This document shows, piece by piece, positions 7,779 through 17,362 of a stretch of 64,000 bases of DNA. The notes beneath the pieces were generated by a model. That model searched no databases. It was not told the origin of the DNA and was given only the letters and a program-made list of their open reading frames with translations. The stretch's first letter is position 1. Each line of letters opens with the position of its first letter. The stretch comes from Lentimicrobiaceae bacterium. GTDB lineage: Bacteria > Bacteroidota > Bacteroidia > Bacteroidales > Lentimicrobiaceae. The DNA lies in assembly GCA_020636745.1 (NCBI GenBank), contig JACJXH010000004.1, positions 310,001-374,000 of the forward strand, given 5' to 3'. Position numbers and translations under genes: made by a program.

Positions 7779-10700
7779 ATGAGAAAATGCATCATCACAC
7801 TGCTCACCGTGTTTTACACAGTGGGCAGTTTTTGTCAGGTAAATGTTCCAAATGAAGGAACCAAACCCATCTTCCACAAAGGAAGTATGGAACGGACAGC
7901 TCTCCCGGGTTTTCAGTTTCCTGATTATCCACCGCTGAGCCTGCCTGAAAGATGCCGAAGCATTGAGCTTCCGCCAGTTGTTGACAATTCATCGCAACCC
8001 TACCTCCGGCCTGTTTTTTCCCAGCAGGGAGCCAGCTGCGGGCAGTCAGCATCAGTAGGTTACAACTTTTGCTACGAAATAAACCGACTGCGCAATCTCC
8101 CGTCAGACACGGGCACCAACCTTTATCCCGACCATTTCGTTTACAACTTTATGAATGCCACAACACCATACTATGGAATGGGGGTAAGCTATTTTCACAC
8201 GTTTGATATTTTGTATGATGCCGGAAATCCGAATGAAAATCTTTACGGCCCTATCGAACTGGATGACACTTACTACTGGATGAATGGCTATGACGGATAT
8301 CTGCAGGCCATGCACAACCGCATTTCAGGAGTAAGTTCCATACATGCAGGCACACCCGAAGGATTGCTTATTTTAAAACACTGGCTGCACAACCACCTCA
8401 ACGGGTCAGCAGTAGGCGGTGTAGCCAATTATTACGCGGGAATGTCTGATTTACACCAATTAGCCCCGGGAACACCCGAACAATACAAATTTGTACAAAT
8501 TGAGTTTCAGGAAGATGCTTCTCATGCACTTACTATTGTTGGCTATAACGACTCCATCCGTTTTGACGTAAATGGCGACGGCATGTACACCAATCATATT
8601 GATATAACCGGTGATGGCATTGTAGACATGCAGGATTGGGAAATAGGCGGATTAAAATTTGTGAATTCCTACGGAAACTACTGGGCTAATGAAGGGTTTT
8701 GTTACATGCTTTACAGAACTCTGGCTTTAAAATACGGGCAGGGCGGTATCTGGAACAACTCAACCCATGTACTTCACGCCGACACTGCTTATCGCCCACT
8801 GCTAACCATCAAAGCCACTCTTCAGCACAACAAAAGAGGTCAAATCAGGCTTTTGGCAGGAATCAGTTCCGACACAACACGCCTGTACCCCGAACACACC
8901 CTTGAATACTCCATATTCAATTACCAGGGCGGCGACAATTACATGGCGGGTAACAAACTACCTTCCGGTAAAACACTGGAATTCGGGCTGGACATCACTC
9001 CCTTGCTGAGCTATATGAAGCAGGGCTCATCGTGCCGTATTTTTTTGATTACCGACGAGCAAGACCCCAATAACACAGGAAACGGCGCATTGCTGAACTA
9101 TTCTGTCATCAACTATCAAAACAATCAGACCACAACATTTACAAGCAATGACACACCTCTTTCAATCGTAAATAATGGCCGGACCATTGCATCAGTAGTT
9201 TGCACTTCGGCTGAAGAACCTGTGACAATTAGGCCTCAAGGGCCTGTGATTGTAAATCCTGAAACACCATCCGCTGTTCAGTTTACAGCTTCCGGAGGAC
9301 ATCCGCCCTACCAGTGGCAGCTGAAACATATTTATTATGAAAAAGACAGCATTGCGGCTTACACATTGCCTTCAGGCGTGATTCAGACACCCACCAATCC
9401 AACACTGGGATATGCGGCCATTCCTCTGCCCTTCAGTTTCCCTTTTTACGGAAAGACTTACGATACGCTGTATATGCACGTAAACGGCTACCTGATGTTT
9501 GAGCGGCAGGACATGCCCTATTATTACCTTTTGTTCGACAAGTTGTATCTGCGCCAGCTGCAGGCCATTGCCGGATACATGAATAAGGACATGGGGCTGA
9601 ACACATCAGAGGATTACATTTCAGTAACATCTTCAACTGAAAAAGTCATATTCAACTGGAGAATTTCTGCATCAGAAGGCAATGGATTTTCCACATTTTC
9701 AACAACCATTACGCCTGAAGGTGAAATTACTTTTCATTATGGCACAGCCATTGCCGAACCCTCACTGGCACCGGTTATAGGCATCAGCAATGGCACGCGG
9801 ACTGAAACCCTGTACAGCCAGTTTTCAGAAAGGATGCCAAACGAAGGGCAGATTATTCAGTTTTCACCTTCGCACCTGCCGGCAGGCATGGAACTGAGTG
9901 AATCAGGATTGTTGCAAATTCCGGCAGGTAACGGTTTATTGGCTGATGTTGTAACCATAACAGCTACAGATTCAAAACGACTGCAGGCAGGTGAAAACAT
10001 TCTTATTACCACTGGCCCTGAAGTTGAAATCAGGCTGACCGACAGCACAGCAGTTTTATCGCCCGGAGCGATGGTTCCGCTTTCTGTAAACATCAAAAAT
10101 CACAGTCAGGCAAATATTGACAATCTATTATTTAATTTAACAGCTGCGTCAGCCAACACGGCTGTTGCTGGTCACGAAGTTGAGGTAGCCCTTTTGCCTG
10201 CCGGAGCCGAAACAACAATTAACAATGTTTTTAGCCTGATAATTCCTGACACCATCAGTTGTACTCAGCTCCTTCGATTGCAGGGTCAGTTGAAAAACAA
10301 CACTTTTTCGCTGCTCAAATTTGTTGACTTTCATGCAGCTGTACCTGAAATTGTTGTCTCACCGCCATGTATTCGCGATAGTGCCAACCTCATTGCCGAT
10401 CCGGGCGAAGAAGTAAAAATTTGTTTCAACATCTATAACTATGGCTATGCATCAGCCGGTAACCTTTCAGCCAAAATCAACATCAGCGATCCTTATGCAG
10501 CCATCAACGGTGCGACCACCATTGAAACAGGCGAGCTAAAGAGCTTCTCTTGTGTAACGGCTTCCTACACTTTAACCGTGAGCGATGCAGCTCCCAATGG
10601 ACATGTATTAACAGGAACACTTGATGTTTATCAAGAAAACAACCTTGTCAAAACTGAAGCATTCAGCATTACGCTGGGAGAAGTTTCCATGCTGGTAGTT

Positions 10701-11807
10701 GATTTGGATAAAAATCATAACTCTGCTGTACACATGGTTGCGGCATTAAACGCCCTGAACCTGACACCAGATTTGACCGAAACAATTGATACAAGCATCC
10801 TGAATTACGATCTGGCCTTCCTTTCACTCGGTTTTTTTACGCAAAATCACACCCTTACTGTTGGTGAAGACAGCCTGATGGTTCAATTTTTAAACCAGGG
10901 CGGAAACCTGTACCTCGAGGGAGGTGCATTTTTCAAACAGGATCCGCCTACTTTACTGCGCTCGCGTTTGAGGGTGCAGGGGTCAAATCTGGCCTGGTCA
11001 AAACCGGCCGATACGCTTCAGGGCCTGGCCGGAACACCCGCTGAAGGATTTCAGATAGAATATCTGGGCGACTGGAAACGAGGCGAAAACCTCATTGCAC
11101 TCGAACCGGCTGTGCCATGGTTCAGAGACAAAAATTCAGGACTTGACTTTGTAGTTGCACTTGACTCGGGCTATTATCATGCATTATCTTCTACCATTGA
11201 ATTTGGCGGCACTTTTATGTTCGACAGTCCCGGAAGGCCTCAACTGATGGAGCGCTATCTGCAATTCCTTCAATTTAACACCCATCCACTTTCGGCTACT
11301 TTCAGGCCCGAAGCCACCAATATTTGCAGCGGGGCCAGTATCGGCTTTGAAGCAGTTTATACCGGCAATCCAACAAGTTTCCAGTGGACCTTTGAAGGGG
11401 GCTCTCCTGAAAGCTGGGATGGGCCTTCACCCCGGATTCAATATCAAAATCCGGGCGTATATGCAGTAAGTTTAACCGTTCAGAACGAAACATCAACCAA
11501 CACATTTACCCTCGACAAACTGATTACAGTTGACCATTGCATTGGCATTGAAGAAGTTTTGCACAACAGGTTCAGGCTTTACCCCAACCCGGCATCCGAC
11601 AACATCTGCCTTGAATTTATGACTGAAAAACCACAAACAGCAGAAATAAGCATACTTGACCTGCAGGGCAGAACAATATTTAGCACGCAGGCCTTAGCCC
11701 GTGTACAAAAAACGACACTTCCGGTAAAACAGTTACATCCGGGCATGTATGTGGTAAAAATTGACGGCGGAAACTGGTCGGGAACTTCAAAACTAATCAT
11801 ACAATAA
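7779..11807 (+). CDS. Secreted papain-fold (C1-like) protein with PKD domain and T9SS sorting tail
   Basis: This 1342-residue exported protein begins with a signal peptide (residues 1-19, ending SFC-Q). Residues about 60-330 form a C1 papain-like domain: the likely nucleophile is Cys87 in QQGASCGQSAS, the base is His249 in SHALTIVGY, and Asn296 lies in FVNSYGNYWANEGF. Two calcium-type loops, starting at Asp263 (DVNGDG) and Asp275 (DITGDGIVDMQDWE), lie between His and Asn. Later parts include an FPFYGKTYDTLYMHVNG region, a stretch like a Rossmann/ThuA fold near residues 970-1130, a PKD domain (about 1170-1250) and a T9SS type A tail (LYPNPASDN...GMYVVKI). The middle is not assigned. It is probably surface-exported and may be a protease. 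The short loop before Cys87 leaves catalysis uncertain. Confidence 0.8.
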   Translation: MRKCIITLLTVFYTVGSFCQVNVPNEGTKPIFHKGSMERTALPGFQFPDYPPLSLPERCRSIELPPVVDNSSQPYLRPVFSQQGASCGQSASVGYNFCYEINRLRNLPSDTGTNLYPDHFVYNFMNATTPYYGMGVSYFHTFDILYDAGNPNENLYGPIELDDTYYWMNGYDGYLQAMHNRISGVSSIHAGTPEGLLILKHWLHNHLNGSAVGGVANYYAGMSDLHQLAPGTPEQYKFVQIEFQEDASHALTIVGYNDSIRFDVNGDGMYTNHIDITGDGIVDMQDWEIGGLKFVNSYGNYWANEGFCYMLYRTLALKYGQGGIWNNSTHVLHADTAYRPLLTIKATLQHNKRGQIRLLAGISSDTTRLYPEHTLEYSIFNYQGGDNYMAGNKLPSGKTLEFGLDITPLLSYMKQGSSCRIFLITDEQDPNNTGNGALLNYSVINYQNNQTTTFTSNDTPLSIVNNGRTIASVVCTSAEEPVTIRPQGPVIVNPETPSAVQFTASGGHPPYQWQLKHIYYEKDSIAAYTLPSGVIQTPTNPTLGYAAIPLPFSFPFYGKTYDTLYMHVNGYLMFERQDMPYYYLLFDKLYLRQLQAIAGYMNKDMGLNTSEDYISVTSSTEKVIFNWRISASEGNGFSTFSTTITPEGEITFHYGTAIAEPSLAPVIGISNGTRTETLYSQFSERMPNEGQIIQFSPSHLPAGMELSESGLLQIPAGNGLLADVVTITATDSKRLQAGENILITTGPEVEIRLTDSTAVLSPGAMVPLSVNIKNHSQANIDNLLFNLTAASANTAVAGHEVEVALLPAGAETTINNVFSLIIPDTISCTQLLRLQGQLKNNTFSLLKFVDFHAAVPEIVVSPPCIRDSANLIADPGEEVKICFNIYNYGYASAGNLSAKINISDPYAAINGATTIETGELKSFSCVTASYTLTVSDAAPNGHVLTGTLDVYQENNLVKTEAFSITLGEVSMLVVDLDKNHNSAVHMVAALNALNLTPDLTETIDTSILNYDLAFLSLGFFTQNHTLTVGEDSLMVQFLNQGGNLYLEGGAFFKQDPPTLLRSRLRVQGSNLAWSKPADTLQGLAGTPAEGFQIEYLGDWKRGENLIALEPAVPWFRDKNSGLDFVVALDSGYYHALSSTIEFGGTFMFDSPGRPQLMERYLQFLQFNTHPLSATFRPEATNICSGASIGFEAVYTGNPTSFQWTFEGGSPESWDGPSPRIQYQNPGVYAVSLTVQNETSTNTFTLDKLITVDHCIGIEEVLHNRFRLYPNPASDNICLEFMTEKPQTAEISILDLQGRTIFSTQALARVQKTTLPVKQLHPGMYVVKIDGGNWSGTSKLIIQ

Positions 11808-11860
11808 GAAGTCTGGAGTGAAAACCACTAAATTAGCAGCAAAAAAGAGCAGGACAAAGC

Positions 11861-12994
11861 ATGAAATTCAGTGATATAACAGGGCAGGAATCTATTAAAA
11901 ACAGGCTAAGACGCTCAGTCAGAGACAACAGGGTAAGCCATGCACAACTATTTCTGGGTCCCGAAGGTTCAGGAAAACTGGCCATGGCATTGGCGTATGC
12001 ACAGTATATCAATTGCACACAACGCACAGATGAGGATTCGTGTGGGGTGTGCAATGCCTGTATGAAATACGAAAAAATGATTCATCCTGATTTGCACTTT
12101 ATTTATCCGATTGCTAAAACCAAAGAAATTGATGAAAAGCCTCTCAGCAAGCGTTTCATACATCACTGGCGGACACTGGTAACAGGTCAGAAAGCCATTT
12201 TTGGACTTGCCGACTGGTATCAGCAAATTGGGCTTGAAAACAAACAGGGCATTATCAATACTGAAGATTGCAATGAAATCATCAAAACACTCAGCTACAA
12301 ATCCTACGAATCAGAATACAAGGTGATGATTATCTGGATGGTTGAGAAGCTTTATCATGCTGCCGCCCCCCGAATCCTGAAGATTCTGGAAGAACCACCC
12401 GAAAAAACGCTTTTTCTACTCATTGCCGAGCAACAGGATTTGATACTGCCCACTATTTTATCGCGCACCCAACTGGTAAAATTTAACCGGCTGAGTGATG
12501 ACGAACTCACACAAGCCCTGGTTTCATTAAAAAAATGCACACCCGAAGAAGCCGGACAGGTTAAATACCTGGCTTCCGGTAACCTGAATGCCGCGCTTAA
12601 AATACTGGAAACCGGTGAAACAGATCAGGTTTATTTTGAGATTTTCAGAAAATGGATGCGCATGTGTTTTAAAAACGACATCAGGGAAATCTACAAATTT
12701 ACTGCTGATTTTACGGGCCTTGGCCGTGAAAAACAAAAAAGCCTGCTGTCATACGGGCTCAAAGTCACCAGGTATTGCCTGCTCAACAGGTTTGGTGCTT
12801 ATCACCATGTAAAAGCTGAAGGTGAAGAATTGAAATTTATCCGCGATTTCACCCCTTTTATCAACCAGGCCAATGCAGCTATCCTTGAAGAAGCCTTCAA
12901 CAAAGCCATTTATCATATAGAAAGAAACGGGAGTGCCGCCATCATTTATATGGACATGTCGCTGCAGCTTACCAAATGGCTCAAAATGAAATAA
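11861..12994 (+). CDS. holB: DNA polymerase III subunit delta'
   Basis: This 377-residue clamp-loader AAA+ protein helps to load the sliding clamp on DNA. It opens with the GQE..K motif region and a Walker A-like GPEGSGK (residues 33-39). Four cysteines (52, 61, 64, 67 in NCTQRTDEDSCGVCNAC) form the zinc module found in DnaX/HolB proteins. The sensor/SRC-like segment TILSRTQLVKF follows. The Lys in the P-loop is kept, unlike the degenerate E. coli HolB. The adjacent gene is ricT, an arrangement also known in Firmicutes. The start at 11861 gives the usual family N-terminus. Confidence 0.9.
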   Translation: MKFSDITGQESIKNRLRRSVRDNRVSHAQLFLGPEGSGKLAMALAYAQYINCTQRTDEDSCGVCNACMKYEKMIHPDLHFIYPIAKTKEIDEKPLSKRFIHHWRTLVTGQKAIFGLADWYQQIGLENKQGIINTEDCNEIIKTLSYKSYESEYKVMIIWMVEKLYHAAAPRILKILEEPPEKTLFLLIAEQQDLILPTILSRTQLVKFNRLSDDELTQALVSLKKCTPEEAGQVKYLASGNLNAALKILETGETDQVYFEIFRKWMRMCFKNDIREIYKFTADFTGLGREKQKSLLSYGLKVTRYCLLNRFGAYHHVKAEGEELKFIRDFTPFINQANAAILEEAFNKAIYHIERNGSAAIIYMDMSLQLTKWLKMK

Positions 12995-13102
12995 ATAGAA
13001 ATGCATACAAAGCACGTTTCAATCAAAGAAAAAATTTTAGTAACGGCTAACGGGCATGTAAACCGAAATACGTAAATAAAGCCGGATGATCGAAAAAAAT
13101 TG

Positions 13103-13110
13103 TAAATTTG
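13103..13110 (+). promoter_or_regulatory. Candidate -7 promoter element upstream of ricT
   Basis: TAAATTTG matches the Bacteroidota -7 consensus TAnnTTTG. It lies 97 bases upstream of the ricT start, in the 212-base gap after holB. No good -33 TTG stands at the usual distance, so the call is tentative. If real, it lets ricT and gldH be expressed apart from holB. Confidence 0.4.
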
Positions 13111-13206
13111 CCAGAATCAGCGGACACGCTTTTTAGCTATTGATTTTCAACATACTACATTCCTTTTCATAAAAACTGACAGGGAATCTGCTTAAAAAAA
13201 ACCGAA

Positions 13207-14319
13207 ATGGAAGAAGCCGACAAAATATCTCCCGAAAAAAATCATTTTATCACCCGTGGTTGTTGTCAGCAACCCAGCCTGATTCATAAAAACGATCATA
13301 TTTACCATCATGGCTGCAGTAAAATGGACACTTTCGACTGGTTGAAATTCACTCCACAGCCCGAAGGACACATTCCATTTGACTGTGTGGAGGTTCGTTT
13401 TAAAAACAACCGGAAAGATTTTTTCAAAACAACAACCGAACATGATTTGCATGTAGGCGATATTGTGGCAGTTGAAGCCAACCCCGGCCACGATATTGGC
13501 ATCGTTTCACTGGCAGGTGAAATTGTGCGCTATCAGATGAAAAAGAAAAACGTTGATCCCAAACGTGAAGACATCCGCAAAATATATCGCAAAGCCAGGC
13601 TGAGCGACATTGAAAAATGGGTGACTGCAGTTGAAAAAGAGGATGCCACCCTGTTTAAATCGCGTGAGATAGCTGCAAGGCTTAATCTGAAAATGAAACT
13701 GAACGATGTTGAATATCAGGGAGACGACACCAAAGCTATTTTCTTTTACACCGCCGATGAACGTGTTGACTTCAGGGATCTGATTAAAATGCTTGCCGAA
13801 GAGTTTAAAATCAGAATAGAGATGCGGCAGATTGGAGCACGGCAGGAAGCCTCGCGCCTGGGAGGGATAGGTACCTGCGGACGTGAACTTTGCTGTGCAA
13901 CCTGGCTCAACAACTTCAACACTGTAAGTACCAACGCAGCCCGCATTCAGCAGCTTTCGCTCAATCCGCAAAAGCTCGCCGGCCAATGTGGCAAACTTAA
14001 ATGCTGTTTAAACTATGAATTTTCTGCTTATACAGATGCACTGAGAAACTTTCCGCCGGAAGACACCGTGCTGAATACCAAAAAAGGTGACGCATTCCCT
14101 CAAAAAACAGATGTCTTCGCCGGAATCATCTGGTACGCCTACAAATCAGACCCCAACAACATGATGCCTATACCGGTGGATCAGGTAAAAGCTATCATTG
14201 CTAAAAACAAAAAAGGGCAACCGATTGAAAAACTGGAAGATTTTGCCAGAAAAATCGAAAAGAAAACTGAATATGAAAATGCTGTCGGTCAGGATGATCT
14301 GCGCAGGTTTGACAAATAA
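13207..14319 (+). CDS. ricT: PSP1/RicT-family regulatory protein
   Basis: This 370-residue protein belongs to the PSP1 family. In Bacillus the relative RicT (YaaT) joins RicA and RicF in an iron-sulfur complex that affects RNA processing and development; the role in Bacteroidota is not established. The PSP1 core is seen in the DFRDLIKMLAEEFKIRIEMRQIGARQEA region. It is followed by two cysteine clusters, CGRELCC (Cys224, 229, 230) and CGKLKCCLNYE (Cys261, 266, 267), both family signatures. The N-terminus adds a less usual RGCCQQPS...HHGCS stretch. No RicA or RicF gene is visible in the window. gldH starts 77 bases downstream. Confidence 0.85.
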   Translation: MEEADKISPEKNHFITRGCCQQPSLIHKNDHIYHHGCSKMDTFDWLKFTPQPEGHIPFDCVEVRFKNNRKDFFKTTTEHDLHVGDIVAVEANPGHDIGIVSLAGEIVRYQMKKKNVDPKREDIRKIYRKARLSDIEKWVTAVEKEDATLFKSREIAARLNLKMKLNDVEYQGDDTKAIFFYTADERVDFRDLIKMLAEEFKIRIEMRQIGARQEASRLGGIGTCGRELCCATWLNNFNTVSTNAARIQQLSLNPQKLAGQCGKLKCCLNYEFSAYTDALRNFPPEDTVLNTKKGDAFPQKTDVFAGIIWYAYKSDPNNMMPIPVDQVKAIIAKNKKGQPIEKLEDFARKIEKKTEYENAVGQDDLRRFDK

Positions 14320-14441
14320 TCTGTTAACCTTCCTCCTAACAGCCTGTCGCAACAATCAGTTTTTTTTTACAAGCTTCAGTTCACGCAGTCAACAAAATGA
14401 ATCCCTGCAAAATAGAAGTGCATTTGCAACGTTTAAAACAT

Positions 14442-14942
14442 ATGATAATCAAATCAGGTAACCGGGGCTTTCGCCGGATATTCATTTTATCAGCAATAAC
14501 CTTATTGCTGCTTACTATTGCATGCGACCCTGCAAAGTTTTATGATGAAAGTATCAGCCTGCCCAACGACAAATGGCCTGAGGACAAATCGATGTCGTTC
14601 AAAATCAACATTGAAGACACCATTAGCTCGTACCGGTTTTTCCTCAACATCAGAAACAGCACCTCTTATCAATACAACAATATTTTCTTTTTTCTGACAA
14701 CCGAATTTCCGGGTGGCGGCATGTCGCGCGATACGATTGAGTGCAAGCTATCGGCTAAAAACGGTGAATGGCTGGGTAAGGGTAACGGGCGTTACCGCGA
14801 CAACCGCATATTCATCAGAGAAAACATCCGTTTCCCGCTTAAAGGCATTTACACTTTAAAGCTCAATCAGGCCATGCGTGAAAGCACACTTGAAGGCATT
14901 TCAGAGGCGGGTGTAAGGCTTGAGAAACAGACAGCAGAATAA
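14442..14942 (+). CDS. gldH: Gliding motility/T9SS-associated lipoprotein GldH
   Basis: This is a lipoprotein of about 166 residues. GldH is needed for gliding in Flavobacterium, but its molecular role is unknown, and homologues occur in non-gliding Bacteroidota. A basic N-terminus, a hydrophobic stretch and the lipobox LTIAC place the lipidated Cys at residue 28. Family-typical segments are SYRFFLNIRNSTSYQYNNI, FPGGGMSRDTIEC and GEWLGKGNGRYRDNRI. An upstream ATG at 14397 would add 15 residues; I prefer 14442 because it puts the signal peptide at the very N-terminus. It sits between ricT and a penicillin-binding protein gene. Confidence 0.85.
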   Translation: MIIKSGNRGFRRIFILSAITLLLLTIACDPAKFYDESISLPNDKWPEDKSMSFKINIEDTISSYRFFLNIRNSTSYQYNNIFFFLTTEFPGGGMSRDTIECKLSAKNGEWLGKGNGRYRDNRIFIRENIRFPLKGIYTLKLNQAMRESTLEGISEAGVRLEKQTAE

Positions 14943-15002
14943 GATAACTTCAGAAACAACAAAGCAGATAATTTTCGACTGAGAACAATAAAGAATATTG
15001 CT

Positions 15003-17357
15003 ATGGCCAAAAAGCAAAAAGATAACTCACCCAATGTATACACCTGGCGAAAACGATTATGGATTGCATGGCTTTCGGTATTCGTTTTTGTTGTACTGCT
15101 ATTCTCTGCCATGTCGGCAGGGCTGCTGGGTTTTATGCCATCGTTTGAGGAACTTGAAAACCCTAAAAGCAATCTGGCATCAGAAGTAATATCGGCCGAT
15201 CAGGAGTTGCTGGGCAAATACTACATTGAAAACCGCTCAAATATTCATTATTCCGACCTGTCGCCCAACCTGGTAAATGCCATTATTGCCACCGAAGATT
15301 CGCGCTACGAAAAACATTCAGGCATCGATGTCAAAGCACTCTTCAGGGTAACTTTCGGACTGGTAACCGGAAGCAACAAAGGCGGGGGCAGCACCATTAC
15401 CCAACAGCTGGCCAAAAACCTTTTTCCCCGAAAAGCAAACCGTACTTTTATTGAAACCGTGTTTATCAAGCTAAAGGAATGGATTACAGCCATTAAGCTT
15501 GAGCGCAACTATACCAAAGAGGAAATTATGGCCATGTATTTCAACACTGTTGATTTTGGCAGCAACTCGTTTGGCATCAAATCAGCCGCAAAAACATTCT
15601 TCAATAAAAGTCCGAAAGACCTGTCGATTGAGGAATCGGCTATGCTGGTGGGCATGCTTAAAGCACCAACATGGTTTAATCCGGCACGAAACCCCGAAAG
15701 AGCGATGAAACGCCGCGAAGTGGTGCTGCATCAGATGCAGAAATACGATTATCTGACAGAAGAACAATATGATTCGCTCAGGGTATTGCCACTCGACATG
15801 TCCAAATTCCGCGTTCAGGATCATACTTCCGGCGAAGCAACCTATTTCAGAGAGTATTTGCGGCAGATTATGTCGGCCAAAGAGCCCAAACGCAAAAACT
15901 ACTTCGATAAAAGTGTATTTACTGAAGATTCACTGCAATGGGTAAACAATCCGCTTTACGGCTGGATTGAGAAAAACCCCAAGCCCGACGGCACTAACTA
16001 CAATCTTTACAAAGACGGGCTTAAAATATTTACTACCATCAATTCACACATGCAGGTTTATGCCGAAGAGGCTATTGCCGAACACCTTGGCAACGATCTG
16101 CAGCCGGCCTTTTATAATCATTGGAAAAACCGCGAAGAAGCTCCTTTTGACTTCCCTAAATCATCTGTCAAAGCAGAAGCATTCAAACTGATGACGGCTT
16201 CCATGAAACGTTCAGAGCGTTACCGCAAGCTTAAGGCTGCCGACGTATCAGACGATTCTATCAGACTGTCGTTCAGCACAAAAGTGCCCATGAAAGTATT
16301 TACCTGGCAGGGCGAACGCGACACCATTATGACTCCATGGGATTCAATACGTTACTATAAATTCTTTTTGCAGGCCGGCCTGATGTCGGTTGAACCGCAA
16401 ACCGGATTTGTAAGAGCTTATGTTGGCGGTATCAATTACAGTCATTTTCAGTTTGACCATGTTAAAATGGCCAAAAGACAAGTTGGCTCAACCTTTAAAC
16501 CTTTTGTATACACTTTAGCTATGCAGGAGGGCGACTTTTCGCCCTGCACCAAAATAGCCAACATTCAATACAGCATAGACCTGCCCGAAGGAGGTAAATG
16601 GGAGCCAAGAAATTCGAACGATTTCAAAAAAGGCGAAATGGTAACCCTCAAAGAAGCCCTTGCCAACTCTATTAACTGGATTTCAGCTTTTCTTATTAAA
16701 AGATATTCGCCTATGGCTGTGATTAAAATTGCCCGAAAAATGGGCGTTACCAGCCATATTGACGCAGTACCGTCAATTTCATTAGGAACACCTGACCTGA
16801 CGCTTTACGAAATGACAGGTGCCATGAATACATTTGCGGCCAAAGGTGTATACATCGAACCTCTTTTTGTGACCCGCATCGAAGATAAAAACGGCAATGT
16901 GATTGCGCGCTTTATGCCCCGGCAGGAAGAAGCGATGAGTGAAGAAACCGCTTTTCTGATGCTTCAGCTGATGAAAGGGGTGGTTGAAAGCGGAACCGGT
17001 GTCAGACTCAGATATAAGTATGGGCTCAACAACCCGATTGCAGGCAAAACCGGTACAACCCAAAATAACAGTGACGGATGGTTTATGGGACTTACCCCCG
17101 ACCTGGTGACCGGCGTTTGGGTGGGAGGCGAAGATCGCAGCATTCACTTTCGCAGCATTACCCTGGGACAGGGCGCCAATATGGCTTTGCCAATTTGGGC
17201 TCTATACATGAAAAAAATATATGCCGACCCCAAACTTTCAATCTCGCAAGGCGATTTCGAACACCCTTCAAATCCGCTCTCGGTTGAAATTGATTGCAGC
17301 AAGTACGAAGCCATTCAAAGAAAATCAGACAACAAATACAACTCAGGCGACTTTTAA
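15003..17357 (+). CDS. Class A penicillin-binding protein (PBP1A-type)
   Basis: This 784-residue bifunctional enzyme polymerises and cross-links peptidoglycan. One N-terminal membrane helix (about residues 20-42) is followed by the GT51 transglycosylase domain, with catalytic Glu98 in EDSRYEKHSG and the GGSTITQQLAKNLF motif. The transpeptidase domain has the active-site SxxK at Ser496 (GSTFKPF), SxN at 556-558 (SIN) and KTG at 682-684 (GKTGTTQNNSDGWF). All motifs are intact. The gene follows gldH by 60 bases and probably belongs to the same cluster. The next gene starts five bases after its stop, which suggests co-transcription. Confidence 0.93.
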   Translation: MAKKQKDNSPNVYTWRKRLWIAWLSVFVFVVLLFSAMSAGLLGFMPSFEELENPKSNLASEVISADQELLGKYYIENRSNIHYSDLSPNLVNAIIATEDSRYEKHSGIDVKALFRVTFGLVTGSNKGGGSTITQQLAKNLFPRKANRTFIETVFIKLKEWITAIKLERNYTKEEIMAMYFNTVDFGSNSFGIKSAAKTFFNKSPKDLSIEESAMLVGMLKAPTWFNPARNPERAMKRREVVLHQMQKYDYLTEEQYDSLRVLPLDMSKFRVQDHTSGEATYFREYLRQIMSAKEPKRKNYFDKSVFTEDSLQWVNNPLYGWIEKNPKPDGTNYNLYKDGLKIFTTINSHMQVYAEEAIAEHLGNDLQPAFYNHWKNREEAPFDFPKSSVKAEAFKLMTASMKRSERYRKLKAADVSDDSIRLSFSTKVPMKVFTWQGERDTIMTPWDSIRYYKFFLQAGLMSVEPQTGFVRAYVGGINYSHFQFDHVKMAKRQVGSTFKPFVYTLAMQEGDFSPCTKIANIQYSIDLPEGGKWEPRNSNDFKKGEMVTLKEALANSINWISAFLIKRYSPMAVIKIARKMGVTSHIDAVPSISLGTPDLTLYEMTGAMNTFAAKGVYIEPLFVTRIEDKNGNVIARFMPRQEEAMSEETAFLMLQLMKGVVESGTGVRLRYKYGLNNPIAGKTGTTQNNSDGWFMGLTPDLVTGVWVGGEDRSIHFRSITLGQGANMALPIWALYMKKIYADPKLSISQGDFEHPSNPLSVEIDCSKYEAIQRKSDNKYNSGDF

Positions 17358-17362
17358 AACCT

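Noticed and set aside
8025..8080. Idea that the papain-like protein has Ser in place of the catalytic Cys, as in SERA proteins
   Set aside because: An alignment that puts Ser90 at the nucleophile is possible, but Cys87 followed by GQSA fits the CxxxA helix start better. The point is left open as part of a finding rather than claimed.
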